Counted from the first letter of the stretch, positions 44,274 through 55,084 are shown. The stretch is DNA of 64,000 nt from Marsupella aquatica (GCA_973895155.1 OZ316891.1:23560001-23624000), one strand, 5' to 3'. Notes: generated by a model from the sequence alone, not told the origin. Numbers and translations: made by a program.

Positions 44274-46620
44274 CTTTTGCCATGAGTTCTTCTTCCAAGC
44301 GGCTTACGATCCGTGGTTGGTGCTCTAACATGAAGAAGGCTGGTTGAAAGTACACCGAGACTTGTTGTCCGATGTACATCGCCAGCTCCCCTGATAGAGT
44401 CTGACTAAACTTCTAGACCAGGTCGTAGGCCATGGTCCCCGGGGCTACTTGGTAGTCCTCCATCCTCTCGGGCACCAGTGGTTCCTCGGGTGGGGCAATA
44501 AGCTCCTCCGTAGTCTATACTAGGGAGGGGAAGGTTTCTGCAGGTGGTGGAGGGATTGGGGGTGGTTGTACTGGGGGTAGCGGAGGCTCAACGGAAGGGG
44601 GCGGTGGAATTTCAATAGGAGGGGGTGACGGAGTATTAATCGGGGCTTCCGGTTTGGGGTTTGCCCGAGGCACAGTAGTCTGCTTGCTCGGGGTAGCCTC
44701 CTCCGTAGTGGGGGTAACATTAGTCAGGGCTGAGGTGGCCATGTTCTTTCCCCTGGCCTCCCGCCGCGCTTTGTACCAGGCAAGGATGATGGCGATATGA
44801 CTTCCTAGGTAAGTCTTCCCCCCGATAGCCATACCTCCCTGAGCCCGCTTAAGCTCCCCCGAAAACCTACGGTAAAAACATTGGGCCCAGTTCCGTCGTT
44901 TTTACTATTCCACTTGTACGATTGTACAGAGGGAGATCTTGGATCGTGGCTCAATCATGTGAAGGGTAGTCCGTATGAAGTTAAGCCGCTCCATACAGAC
45001 TAAATTGGTGCACGACCCCTGCTTTTATCCGTTGTCTGTCTTACCCTCGGGTTTGAAGTGCCGAGGCGTATACTCCTTATCCCAAATTTGGAGTTCAACT
45101 GACACCGGTCCGGTGGGCAGACAGAAGATCTGTGCTAACCGATGCTCCATGAGTGATAAGGTCTGCCCCGAAACCTTGGTGGTTGATGCATCAGTATCAA
45201 AATTGGAGATGAACTCACAAATCTCCTTTGGCCCAGCTGCGCACGGTCTCCATAGCAAGTGAGCAAATTGCTCCAACTGATGCCCCTTGAGATAGTCCGC
45301 GTGATCGAGTTTCTTGATCGCGATCCAGACTACTTTGGGGACGCGGATTACCTGTAATAAGTTGGACTTCAGGTTATTCGTGGGCCGTCGGGTCTGGTTG
45401 GTTGGGGGGTTGGTCGGGCCAGGTGCAGGGGCGACGTTGGTTTGCGTTGTTGCTTCGGGGGCCGGTGTCGTCCTTGCCCGCTTCCGAGAACACTGCTCAA
45501 GCTGCGGACTAACACGCTCGGAGTCCGAGGAACACTTGGTGTTGTTCACTGGACGGACTTGGGACCGGTTAGGAGGTATGCCGGTGGTCATTGGCTGAGG
45601 GGCTGGTGGTGTCGGGGTAGCCATATCCTGGGTGAAGGCGTTGGAGCTTTCCTCGAGGAACATAAGATTACGCGCCACTTCCCGTTGTCAGCTGATGTCT
45701 TCTTGGCGCTTTTTGGCCGCGATCTGCTGGTTGAGGTACCCTGGGATCTTGTCAAACTCCGCTTGAGTAAGCCGCTGGCTGCCCTTCAGCCTAAAGAACT
45801 TTGCGGGGACTTCAAGAATCGCCTCTGCTACCGATCTAAGCCCTTTCTTGCTGAGATATAGCTTGGTGATGTAGTCTCGTAGCTTGTTGTAGCTGGAATC
45901 CTGGGTGATGGCTGCCTTCTCGCAGTTAACCTGTGCTACCTTGGCCACCAACTTTGCGTATCTTCTTTTGTAAGCGGCTTTCTTGGGACAAGAGTACCAG
46001 TAAGTCTCGGAGAACTTAGCACCTACCTCGCCAAACAAGGTCCAAAATCCCAAGGTTGTAAGGGTCATACTAACCTTTGTAGTCTGGTTTGTTGAGTCCA
46101 CATTCTCGTCCGGCCGGTCTGCTTGCTTGTGGAGGCCTTACTCGTCTTGACTAAATCTTGCCACAATCCGCCCTTATCCCTCGATGATCTCCTTGTAAAG
46201 GTCAGCTTGATTCAAGCCAAAGAGGCGAGAGAATGGTAGCGTCCACAGATTCTGAAAGGTGGAAATGAGCAAATGGCTCGCAGCTCCATCGACTCCGCTC
46301 TTATGGAGGTGCCAGGGTGAGCTCAAGCGTGAGAGGGAAAGGCTGTTTTGGTTGTTGATAATGAGCTAAAGTCGGCATCTCGGTCCAACCATGATTCTCC
46401 TAACGGATTTTTACTCCGCCGCCGCCACCGTACCGCGGTCGAGCATAATAATCCTCTTCCTTAATTTGTAATCATTCAATCAACTAACCTACTCCTAATC
46501 TATTCATAATGGCAAAGACGGCTATTCGTGCTATTCTACGCTACGGCTATGGTCCTAATGACCGTATAAGTCTTAATCTAGGACCCGCGTTCGGTTAAGT
46601 GACATGTTACCCGTGTCACA
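44274..46620 (-). mobile_element. F2 gypsy LTR, 5' part, continuing at 33426
   Basis: A candidate LTR start, TGTGACACGG on the minus strand, is at 46620. It resembles the F3 start TGTGACGCC and is followed by an ATTATGA-TAG stretch that also occurs after the F3 start. The piece then encodes most of an F2 protein and continues across the F1 insertion into 33426-32041. The combined LTR would be about 3.7 kb or more; its far end is missing, so no target duplication can be checked. Confidence 0.65.
44280..46300 (-). pseudogene. F2 LTR-encoded protein (degenerate)
   Basis: On the minus strand three main open parts are seen: 46101-45688, 45678-45025 and 44832-44515, with stops and a shift between. 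Landmarks line up with F1 and F3: YLKGHQLEQ, CEFISNFDTD, SLMEHRLAQIFCLPTG, LNFIRTTLHMIEPRSKISL, then GMAIGGKTYLGSHIAIILAWY. A proline-rich linker follows, and the coiled coil resumes at 33426-32999 beyond the F1 insertion. It is the third, independently diverged member of this protein family in the window. Confidence 0.75.
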
Positions 46621-46815
46621 TGTATTAGTAAAATGAACATGGTGGAGGACGACGTTTCTTACATACAATGTACCATGCGACATTAGTAACTGCTTCCCAT
46701 ACGACGTAAAAACAAAAAATGTCAGGTAGAAAGATGTAAAGTGAGATGGACAACGTAAAGTAACCAAGTAACATAGTCATATACGACGTTGTTTGAAAGA
46801 ATGCAACGTTAAAAG

Positions 46816-47840
46816 TCAGACTTTCTTGTTCTCACATTGCGTTGAGGAAAATATTACCTTTTCTGCAATCTTGTCTCCAATGGTGTCTGGTCGATACCGT
46901 GGAAGCCTACAGTGTTCCTCTAGGCAGTGAGTGTGATCCTTGTACACCCCTCTATACAAGATGCACCCACCTGGGCACATGTGGATAGTGTCTAAAGCCA
47001 ATTCAATTGAGGCTAACAACTTCTTAGCCTCCCTCACACATCTAGGGAGAGTGTTTGGTTGGGGCAAGAGTTTGTCGTGGAACAATTGGAAGAGTGCATC
47101 TGTATGGACATCCGAACCATTGAAAACTCCTTGCAAATTCAACATCAACAAAGTTGCACCCAACCTGGATTTGCAAAACCACAAACACCAGAATTTTTGT
47201 AGTTAGTCCAAGTAGCTAGATGGCATGCCTGGCACTACAACTTAGACTGCCCAATATTCACTAGATGAAATTCCAGAGTTGTGATAGTTTTAGGAAAACC
47301 TTACCGTGAGGATGGAGATCCCTCAAATAGTGGTGTTTTGGCTTCAGTCTCCAAGTGATCCCAATCTTCTTGATCCACTTCCATGATAGGGTGCTCGGCA
47401 TCAGGTGCATGAGGTCCAAAGTGAACATCAACAAGGTGGGCAAAGGCATCTTCTTCAAGGATAGGTTCATCTCCCTCATCTCCCTCATCGTCAACATCAT
47501 CATCCAACTCTCCATCATATGCATCATGGTACACTAGTACATATTTAGCTGATTTCCAATGCTCAATTTTTGCAAATAATTGGCGTCCGATTCTATTATG
47601 GTCGCCAACCACCCGCGACATAGCCTTTTATTTCCCTAACATTCTAAGACTAGACTATGAACCACTAACCTAACTAACCAAATGAAGCTACACACCCAAG
47701 ACATTTAGATTTCATCCTGAGAACAATCACCATACCCCACAACTTCATATTCAACTATGGAGACTTGCTTCCTTGAATTACCACGCCTACCTCCGTACCG
47801 GCGTCTTGAAGAGCCTCCATGCTCCATCTTGCTTGTCAAG
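46816..47840 (-). pseudogene. CACTA (En/Spm-type) transposase, N-terminal fragment with intron
   Basis: Minus-strand exon 47621 to about 47303 (MSRVVGDHNRIGRQLF, then a strongly acidic stretch) is joined by a GTAAGG donor and a CAAATCCAG acceptor near 47168 to a second exon. That exon has GVFNGSDVHTDALFQLFHD, NTLPRCVREAKKLLASIEL and IHMCPGGCILYRGVYKD, ending at 46816. The second part matches the region preceding the catalytic domain in CACTA Tnp2-type transposases (NTLPxxxxEAKK, HxCPNDCxLYxxE). An upstream frame, MEHGGSSRRRYGGRRGN, at about 47829 may be another 5' exon. The catalytic domain is missing. Confidence 0.65.
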
Positions 47841-48096
47841 AAGATGGTATGCTTAAAGAGCTGAATCCTCTCTTCCCAGTTTCTCCTTTGTGGCCTTGAC
47901 AGTGACTACCTAAACTGTGTCTGCCTTGGTTGTGCAGTCTTCAAGCTGAAATACCTTTATCCCTACTCTTAACGCCATGATTGCCCTTATTCTTGCTAGC
48001 TTGCTAATTTTTATGCAATATCAATAGCTACTCCTTGCATATAGTAGCCTACTTAATCAGATCATAGAATAAGGACCATGTCATCGGCGTCACACT
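47640..48096. promoter_or_regulatory. CACTA-linked upstream region, longer copy
   Basis: This lies between the minus-strand transposase start and a plus-strand ATG at 48078. Its outer blocks recur at 20500-20650. It may be a shared upstream region of two divergent frames, but no promoter motif is certain. Confidence 0.4.
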
Positions 48097-48425
48097 CTCC
48101 TAATGTTGTCGCTCGTTGTTTGCCAAGTCACATACTTAAAGCTCTACCTCTCTCACAGCAGATAGTGCCCAAAATCTTTGACTCAGATTCTGATGCAAGT
48201 TCTGGTCCTGAGCCCAGTTCTTACCATGTGTCGCCTAGTAAACCTGAGAATCGTCGTCTCTTGAGCGTTCCATTGCCAAGAAATGAGAAACTTTCAATCC
48301 TAGGTTTAGGTCCGAGATGTTGCTTCAGGCCATCCATTCTAGGTTATGGAGAGGGTATCTCGGGGGGGGGGGGTCACTTCCGTGGAAGTGCCACATCACG
48401 TGCGACAAAGTATAGGGCCATTTAA
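48078..48425 (+). CDS. Short open frame downstream of the CACTA upstream region, unknown
   Basis: A 115-codon frame begins at an ATG whose context is also conserved at 20639 (MS-A-SH start in both). It is Ser/Pro-rich with DSDSDASSGPEPSS and runs into a G-tract at about 48362, after which the sequence looks non-coding. It may be the first exon of a second CACTA-encoded gene. I recognise no domain. Confidence 0.35.
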   Translation: MSSASHSPNVVARCLPSHILKALPLSQQIVPKIFDSDSDASSGPEPSSYHVSPSKPENRRLLSVPLPRNEKLSILGLGPRCCFRPSILGYGEGISGGGGHFRGSATSRATKYRAI

Positions 48426-48429
48426 TTGA

Positions 48430-48935
48430 GTTTGGCGGAAGACTTCTGAAGATTGGTGGAAGAACTAAAGGGTCCGTTTTAATTATTGGGTCGCTTTAAA
48501 GAACAATAGGCATTTTTTAATTGGGACATAGTCCACAGAAGTTGTCCAAAAAGTTAGGGATTTTATTGTCATATGTTCATGCGACACGCGTCATGTTTAC
48601 ATTAGACCACGTGTCTCATTGTAATTACGACACGTGTTTTTAGGTGGTAAATATTAATTTTGCCGCAACATGAATGTTTCAATTTTTGCCCTATTGTAAC
48701 CAAACTTTATAATTGTCAACAATTTCTATTTGGGGTTTATTGGGACGGGGTCTAAAGTTGGTTAAGGGACCCCAGGGGACCGATGATGCCACTCAGGGTT
48801 TGTAAGGGCCGTCGATGTTTAGGGTTTAAGATCTGACGGTGCACAATGGCTCGGGTGGTGGCTGTAGGGGACGAGGACGGTGGGCCCGAGGTTGAGGGAG
48901 GACGCGCGAACATTGAGTTCCAAACTCAATGTTCA
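48430..48935. other. Unassigned AT-rich sequence
   Basis: Several CACGTG or ACACGYGTC-like motifs occur around 48590-48640 (GACACGCGTC, CACGTGTC, GACACGTG). No coding frame or known repeat is visible. Confidence 0.5.
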
Positions 48936-49190
48936 CTTTCTTTGTGACAATTGGGAGGGCTGCATTGCACTGCTGCAACTTTCTTTGTGACAATTGGGAG
49001 GGGTTGCGCTTTGCTTTCTTTGTGACAATTGGGAGGGGTTGCGCTGCGCTTTCATTGTGACAATCGGGAGGGGCTACACTTTGCTTTCTTTGTGACAATT
49101 GGGAGGGGTTGCGCTGTGCTTTCATCATGACAATCGGGAGGGCTGCGCTATGCTGCCGTGGAGGATCTTCAACTTTCTTTGTGACAATCG
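48936..49190. repeat. 35-bp minisatellite
   Basis: About six units beginning CTTTCTTTGTGACAATTGGG and continuing AGGGGTTGCGCTKTG are repeated head to tail. Outer units are degenerate. Confidence 0.9.
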
Positions 49191-50652
49191 GGGCTGCATT
49201 GCGCTGCCGCAACTTTGGAGGGTGACTGTGACTGATTTGCGCTGCCGCGACATTGGAGAGGATTGAGGTAGACTGAGTGTTGCTGCTGCCACAAGTTCTG
49301 GAGTGAGTTCGGAGAGGAGGTACATTGTGAGGCCGACTGTTACTTGGTTTGGATCGAGCTTGATAGAAACTGATGAGGTCTCCACCATAGCTTTTTGCTT
49401 GTTTCCCTCCCGGTTTCCCTGCGTTCTGCTTTCTTCTTATGTTTCTCTCTTTATATGTGTTAGGAGGATGACAACGCTACACAGGAAGGTTGGCGGAAAG
49501 TTTAGGCTGCTGTCTGGTTCTTTAGTTGCGGGATTGAGCTGTGTGATTGCTTGCAAAAAGATGCAGACCCAGAAGGAATGCTTGGTGAGGGCGGAAGAGT
49601 GAAGGAAGTCTTTCATCTCCCAGGTTAGAATCTATCACTTTGCTTGCAAACTTCACAGGAGTGACAAACAAAGTCTATGTTGTCACAGTCACAAGCCTGT
49701 GTGATTGCATTGCCTTGAAAAGAGCTACCCTGAAATCCAGCGTAGAAGCTTCTGAAAAGTTGCACATCTGATCCCCACTCGCATTGGCAGGATTGTCCAT
49801 TTAGGGTGAACTTAGCAAGGGACATTCTATTTGGTCCCATTGCTTGGTGGTTCTCGGTGATCAGTTATTTCTTGGTGATTGGTGCTTCCTTTGTGATCGG
49901 TGCTCGATCTTCATTGTGATTAGTGCTCGCTATCCAAATCAGATCCAATCTGATCCTGCACTATGCTGTGCAATGAAGGTATGAATGTTGCTATGAATGA
50001 CTCATTTTGTGGGTTCCAAAGTGAATGAAAGTCTTCTTTGGTTTTGTTTTGTTGCAGCTTGGCTTAGCAGAATGCACAGCTAGAGTTGCCTTCAACGTAG
50101 GACCTCAAGGTAGAATTGTGGAGGTAGTAGACAGACAGACCCTCAGAGTCTAAATCTTCTTGGAGTATTGAAGGAAGCTTGTTGTGAACGATGTCACAAT
50201 GCAGGTCAACATTATTGTCTACAAGGGCTACATTCTGAATTATTTGCTCCATTGTTGTCTTTGTAGGGCGAGTTCACTTACTAGTGGTACGTGGGTCTCG
50301 GATCGTGTTGTTTAGGGCTGTATTCTATATCAGTGTTGTGCAGAGGACAACATACTCCAGGTGTGGATCTCCCCTCTTTTCAGTTATGGTCTGGTGTATG
50401 TACTATAGTTGAAGTTGTGCAGAATTATTCAACTGTTTGACTGATTTGAATGTACAGAGACAGAATAACTATGATATGTTTTAATTGTGCACTGAGGAAT
50501 GTGCAGATTCAATCAATCTTGGGTGGTGAGCACGAGTTTGGGTTCTCGTTTGACTACAGAAGTTTTGGGGAGGCTAGGATCCAAGTAAGCTCCACATTGT
50601 TGCAGAGGACAACAGGGCCTTTAGCTTTAGGGTTGACTGTGCCATGGGTTGT
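49191..50652. other. Unassigned region, possible gene remnants
   Basis: Only short open frames are seen, for example plus 49303-49602, minus 49840-49625 (Cys-rich: CDCDNIDFVCHSCEVC), minus 50252-50064 and plus 50450-50695. I cannot assign a family or a strand. The right end is the GTTGT duplication at 50648-50652. Confidence 0.5.
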
Positions 50653-51010
50653 TGTGACGCCGCCGGTATGGCGAGTAATGAGTAATTTGGTCTAAACCGT
50701 GCCTAGCATGCGCGTTAGGGGTATCTTAGGCCGCTATGATTAGCATAACGACAGTATTTAGGTAGCCATTATGAGTAGGAAATCATTAGTCAATAAGGGG
50801 AATTCATGTTCGGGCTGGCGGCACGTCCCCATTCGCACGCCCGGGTTACAAGCGTGGAGGGGCCCTCCCTCGGGTCCGTATAACAAACTTTGGGAGGCAT
50901 CCGCTGACACGTGGTGACTCAGACCGGCGGAGTGGCCGGTACACTACAAGCGTGAACGGTTCAGCCTATGGGCAGCGAGGAGATGATGGGGGATTGGCAA
51001 GCCCTCAAGG

Positions 51011-51016
51011 TATAAA
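51011..51016 (+). promoter_or_regulatory. TATA box of the F3 LTR gene
   Basis: TATAAA in CAAGGTATAAAGAGGGAGCC lies 358 bp into the LTR and 108 bp before the ATG at 51119. That spacing fits a transcript with a leader of about 75-80 nt. The sequence between is pyrimidine-rich (CTCTCTCATTCTCTC) near 51075-51090. Confidence 0.7.
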
Positions 51017-51118
51017 GAGGGAGCCGACCCTTTGGAGTGCACCAGTCCATCAGTCCACGCGCCAGCTTTGATCCCAGCTCTCTCATTCTCTCTAAGTCGC
51101 CACTACTATCTCCTCTAA

Positions 51119-53728
51119 ATGTCGCGCACGATCCTCTCCAGTTTGGCCATTCGATTCTGGACGCAGTTCCTATCTACTGGAAGGCACTTGGCCAACTCAT
51201 TGAAACACGCCAACCCGCGCCGATACGAAATAGAACGCGAGTACGAGAGAGCCATCCGCCTAGCAGGACGACACCACTACATCCTTAACTTTGACTACCC
51301 ATCCCAGAGCGAGCTTTACCGACCAGCTGAGGTATCTGGGTACTTCTTCAACGGAGACAAATATATCGGGTTTTGGGAAGCATTGCTTTGGCTTCCGGAC
51401 GAGGTCTTCAATATCCTGGGGACGATCGACTTGCAACGACATCACTTCGACCACATCCTTGCTCAGGTTTGGGCTATCATCAACAGTGAGTCCAGTACTA
51501 ACCGTTCGACAAGGTTGTCCGCACTTGTTTCGGAGAACTTTTACCAGCACCTGCAGAGCTTCATGGGAACTAGACCCGCAACCACCGGCGCCAGCCCGAT
51601 GGACCCCATACCCGTACCCATACCAATGCAGACTCAGGTTCAGGCTCAGCCTCAGCCTCAGCCTAGCCAACCCCCACCGCCAATCGCCCCGCCAGCAGTA
51701 CAAGTACGCTCCGTTATCAACGCTGTGGACCTTAGCGACGATGATGAACCTACCCCACCCTTGCTCAGGCGGCCAAGAGGAGCAAGCACTTGGGGAGCCG
51801 ACACTACATCGTCCCCTCCTCGGACCCACGGAGCGGGTCCAGCAGACAACACGATGACCGTGGCCGCCCCGGGCCCATTACTAACGGCGGTAGCACTACC
51901 TGTGCCCGATAGAGAGGATGGGGATGTGTCACCATCCCCGAGCCAGACACGGGGGAAGAAGAGGAAGGAACCCACCACTGCATCTGGGTTACCATTGGCC
52001 ACGGTAGCCGTGGCCAAGGTGACAATGCACCGCATGGGGGAAAACGTGCATAACAACATCCTCCATCCCAAGCATGCGGTGTACCTGAAGACTCAGGGAT
52101 TTGAGCACCTCACCTCTCTCCCCTGGAACACTTGCAGGTACTACGGGGAGGACATGATAGAATTCGTCAAGAATTATGACGACGTACGTCAACAGACTCG
52201 GCTACGGGGAAGGAATATGTCCCTCACGGAAGAACGGCTCAAGATGATCTTCGGACTACCCGAAGGTGACCATCGAGTCGAATCACGGGCTCCCGGGGGC
52301 AAGGGAGCCAAGTACCAATCCTCAAGTTTTCCTTTGGAGGGAGCAGTGGACAACGGGTTCGTGATGAGGACCTGCCTCATGCCCGAGATAGCTGAGCGGC
52401 TGGAGTTCCAAAGGTACGCTCTCCACATGATGGAACCCCGGGGGGAGATCTCCGCCGCCCAGGTTATCCAGGTCGAGAACTATCGACCCAGGAGGTGGGC
52501 ATCGTACTTTGCTAAGAAATTCCATGAAGAGATAGAGCGGCAAAAGAAGATACTATATATTGGTGGGAAGGCATATTTCGCTAGCCACATCGAGATTATT
52601 CTTGAGTGGTACGCTTGGTTTGATCGACAAACCCTTCCCCGTGTCAATATTGCAAGGCTGGTCCCCGCTAGGTGGGTGTTCCCGGCCTTGGAGAGACGGC
52701 CCCAACCCGAGGCACGAAGTCCAATGGACACGCAAGCTTCACCCACCCCACCCCCGCAAGTAGCTGTAGTCGTGACCGAGGAGGTACCGGATGGGTCGGT
52801 TATCGCAACCATAGATGCGATCCAACAGGCTGGGCTAAGTACAGAAGTCGGTACAATGGAGGTCTTACTCGAGCCCGGGCCCCCCAATGACCTGGCGGTG
52901 GCTATTCCGGAGAACCGGACATTGCAGCAGCAGGACACTCCAGCCCCTTCCAACGCGTCACCAGGGCTGGATGTCACTGCCCCGGCCCCCGCGCGTGTTG
53001 ACGTCTGCCCGTGCCCAACTCCGGACAGGCACAACCTAGACCACCCAGAACTCTTCGTACCGGGCACATTTCTGAATGGGCTTCTGGGAGATTTCTCTCA
53101 TCAAATTGCCCGGGATACCGGGGAGTTCATGGCCCGGAAGGTAGCCTGTTTCTTCAATCAGGAGTTGGTTGCCGTAGTAAAAGCCGGTCGGGCCCAGTCG
53201 GAGGCCCTTCAGAGGATAGAGCGATACCGGGAGGAGTCCGTATACTTAAAGAACGAGGTTGCGGCTCAGAAGGCGGAGCTTCTGCAACTACGACCCAAGG
53301 TCGCAGCCGCCGACGAGTCGTTAGCAAAGGCGCACGCCCTTACCGCCCTAGCCAAGCAGGCCAAAGCAGGGAACGAGGCCAAGATTTCACGGCTCCGGTC
53401 CCAGATTGACAGTTTGAAGAAACAAACTGTCATCTGGCAGAAAGACTTGGAGGAGGCCGAAGAACGAGCCCAACGGGACACTACAGAAATAGCCACGCTA
53501 CAAGCCGAAGCCGATAAGCAGGACCAGTTGGTAGGCAAGCTGACTAGCAACGCCCAGCAGCTGGAGGAGGCATGCCAGGAGGCAGCGGAGGAGATGGACG
53601 CGGCAAAGCGAGAGAACGAATCTCTGCTAGACCAAGTCCAGCTCCTCAAGTCGGACAACGACAGGCTTTGCAGACAGCGGGAAGACCGCTCCCACTCGGG
53701 CGGCTCTGGCAAGCGTGCCAGACATTAG
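51119..53728 (+). CDS. F3 LTR-encoded protein, intact (869 aa)
   Basis: One uninterrupted frame from ATG 51119 to TAG at 53726-53728, inside a solo LTR. Residues 1-155 are helical and basic (RRYEIEREYERAIRLAG, GFWEALLWLPDEVFNIL). A Pro/Gln-rich linker (about 155-300) includes RGKKRKEP, a possible nuclear signal. The conserved core (about 300-510) shows YLKTQGFEHLTSLPW, EFVKNYDD, LTEERLKMIFGLPEG, NGFVMRTC, HMMEPRGEISAAQV and GGKAYFASHIEIILEWY. A second Pro-rich linker and a coiled coil (about 690-855) end the protein. The core and architecture match the F1 and F2 LTR proteins. There is no signal peptide, membrane span, zinc knuckle or polymerase motif. Function unknown; a chromatin or RNA-binding accessory role is only a guess. 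Confidence 0.9.
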   Translation: MSRTILSSLAIRFWTQFLSTGRHLANSLKHANPRRYEIEREYERAIRLAGRHHYILNFDYPSQSELYRPAEVSGYFFNGDKYIGFWEALLWLPDEVFNILGTIDLQRHHFDHILAQVWAIINSESSTNRSTRLSALVSENFYQHLQSFMGTRPATTGASPMDPIPVPIPMQTQVQAQPQPQPSQPPPPIAPPAVQVRSVINAVDLSDDDEPTPPLLRRPRGASTWGADTTSSPPRTHGAGPADNTMTVAAPGPLLTAVALPVPDREDGDVSPSPSQTRGKKRKEPTTASGLPLATVAVAKVTMHRMGENVHNNILHPKHAVYLKTQGFEHLTSLPWNTCRYYGEDMIEFVKNYDDVRQQTRLRGRNMSLTEERLKMIFGLPEGDHRVESRAPGGKGAKYQSSSFPLEGAVDNGFVMRTCLMPEIAERLEFQRYALHMMEPRGEISAAQVIQVENYRPRRWASYFAKKFHEEIERQKKILYIGGKAYFASHIEIILEWYAWFDRQTLPRVNIARLVPARWVFPALERRPQPEARSPMDTQASPTPPPQVAVVVTEEVPDGSVIATIDAIQQAGLSTEVGTMEVLLEPGPPNDLAVAIPENRTLQQQDTPAPSNASPGLDVTAPAPARVDVCPCPTPDRHNLDHPELFVPGTFLNGLLGDFSHQIARDTGEFMARKVACFFNQELVAVVKAGRAQSEALQRIERYREESVYLKNEVAAQKAELLQLRPKVAAADESLAKAHALTALAKQAKAGNEAKISRLRSQIDSLKKQTVIWQKDLEEAEERAQRDTTEIATLQAEADKQDQLVGKLTSNAQQLEEACQEAAEEMDAAKRENESLLDQVQLLKSDNDRLCRQREDRSHSGGSGKRARH

Positions 53729-54443
53729 CAGCGGAGTAGGAATAGAATAGGGTTAGGAGTAGCTAAAGTCAGGCTATTGGGACAGGCACCTACCTTAGTT
53801 ACAGCAGCACTGCCGTGCTGTCCAGCCTGCATAGATTAGGATCTTCTAATAAGACACGGCCGTTTTTTGGCCTGACGGTCAGATTAGTTAGGACCTAAGT
53901 CAGCGGATCTTCGGGCGGGAGGACACTCCGTTCCCCAGCCCTTAGTATTTAGTGCACCCCTCGGTAGAGGCAAGGGGGGGTTTTAGTCTCAGAGTTGGAC
54001 ATCCGTGGTATGTGCGGGGAGTCCCGACCTCTGGGAATGAAAGAGTACCAAGGGGAGGGGGTAGGACTAAGCTCGTCAGGCGAGTGCGGAGCCGGGCTCT
54101 GTTGTAGTATACTCTCTCGGCCTTGAACCTATTCATTCCGGAGCTATCAAGTCAACCAAGTGTACGCACATGTCCCCTATGTAGTAAAATCCTTTCCCAT
54201 TATTTCCTTCATGTAAATCGAGATTGTATGCTTGTGCGCATGTATGTGTGTGTGAATCTTGTGTATAGGTGACAACGCCGGGGCCGAACGCACTACCCAA
54301 GTCGTGCACGGGGTGCAGCCTGCGGGTATGTGGTTGCGAGCACGGGTTGAGGACCTGTATCATAGAATCCGGATCAAAGGCGGACAACACGAAGGCTTAG
54401 AAGTCCTTAAGCCGGGGTCGATCCTGTTATCGACTAAGGTATG

Positions 54444-54457
54444 TTCCGGCGGCGGAA
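54444..54457 (+). other. Conserved LTR hairpin, F3
   Basis: TTCCGGCGGCGGAA then CACAAACCATACCTAG, 171 bp before the LTR end. Same stem, loop and following motif as in F1. Confidence 0.8.
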
Positions 54458-54657
54458 CACAAACCATACCTAGGAGATGTCCGTATCTAACAGTAGGCGC
54501 ACTTAGCGCTAGTTTTCGTGAATTAGGTGCATGACGCGCTTCCCTCACTGCCCGAACCCTCATTTTTACGAAGGAGATGCCCGTTTAAAGCTTAAGCCTG
54601 AGTTACGGCCAAGGCGGATGACGTGACAGTTGTAGATATGAGTCTGCACCAAAGGTT

Positions 54658-54969
54658 TTGCCCTGTTCAGTTTTGAAGCCAATTTTTCAAGGTGTGAATG
54701 CCTTCTTAGTTCCAAATGAATTTTCAAGAGCCCGTTTTGAAGTTTTCCATAGAAAGCTAATTGAACGTCATGGTCAGCTTTGCATTGTTGCTTCCAGCAA
54801 CACCACTCACATTGTTGCTGGTTCTTGGAGAGCAGTCATGTCCAAGTGGACATGGTCTGGTGTTAATTCACTCATTCAAGAGCAGGCATTGAAAAAGTTG
54901 TCTCATTTGAATGGATGTGCAAATCCCTCAAAGCAGGAGCCCTATTGGAAGAAGGCCCTTTCAACTTAA
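54658..54969 (+). pseudogene. BRCT-like domain fragment, resembling DNA polymerase lambda
   Basis: The frame around GVNAFLVPNEFSRARFEVF, then RKLIERHGQLCIVASS, then NTTHIVA, resembles the N-terminal BRCT domain of family X DNA polymerases (AFLVP, ARxExF, a Gly-Gly-like turn, THIV). No polymerase domain follows, so this is a fragment or a captured exon. It begins just right of the F3 solo LTR. The assignment rests on motif memory only. Confidence 0.45.
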
Positions 54970-55084
54970 TGTTGACTGAGGTAGAGTCCGAGGTAGACTA
55001 CACTAAGAGAACAGTAGAAAAGATGAAACAGGATAAGGCAGGTGCAGTTTGGAGAAGTGTAAACTTGATCATGCCAAAACGTAA

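Larger units (their letters stand above)
50653..54628 (+). mobile_element. F3 solo LTR with intact gene (3,976 bp), target duplication GTTGT
   Basis: The LTR begins TGTGACGCC at 50653 and ends ACGTGACA at 54628. It is flanked by GTTGT at 50648-50652 and 54629-54633. No gag, pol or second LTR adjoins it, so it is a solo LTR as left by LTR-LTR recombination. It holds a TATA box, an uninterrupted 869-codon gene and a 0.9 kb tail with the conserved hairpin (54444-54457). The start resembles F1 (TGTGATGCC). Confidence 0.9.

Noticed and set aside
48936-49190. CRISPR-like array
   Set aside because: Units are contiguous without unique spacers, and the sequence is eukaryotic; it is a simple minisatellite.
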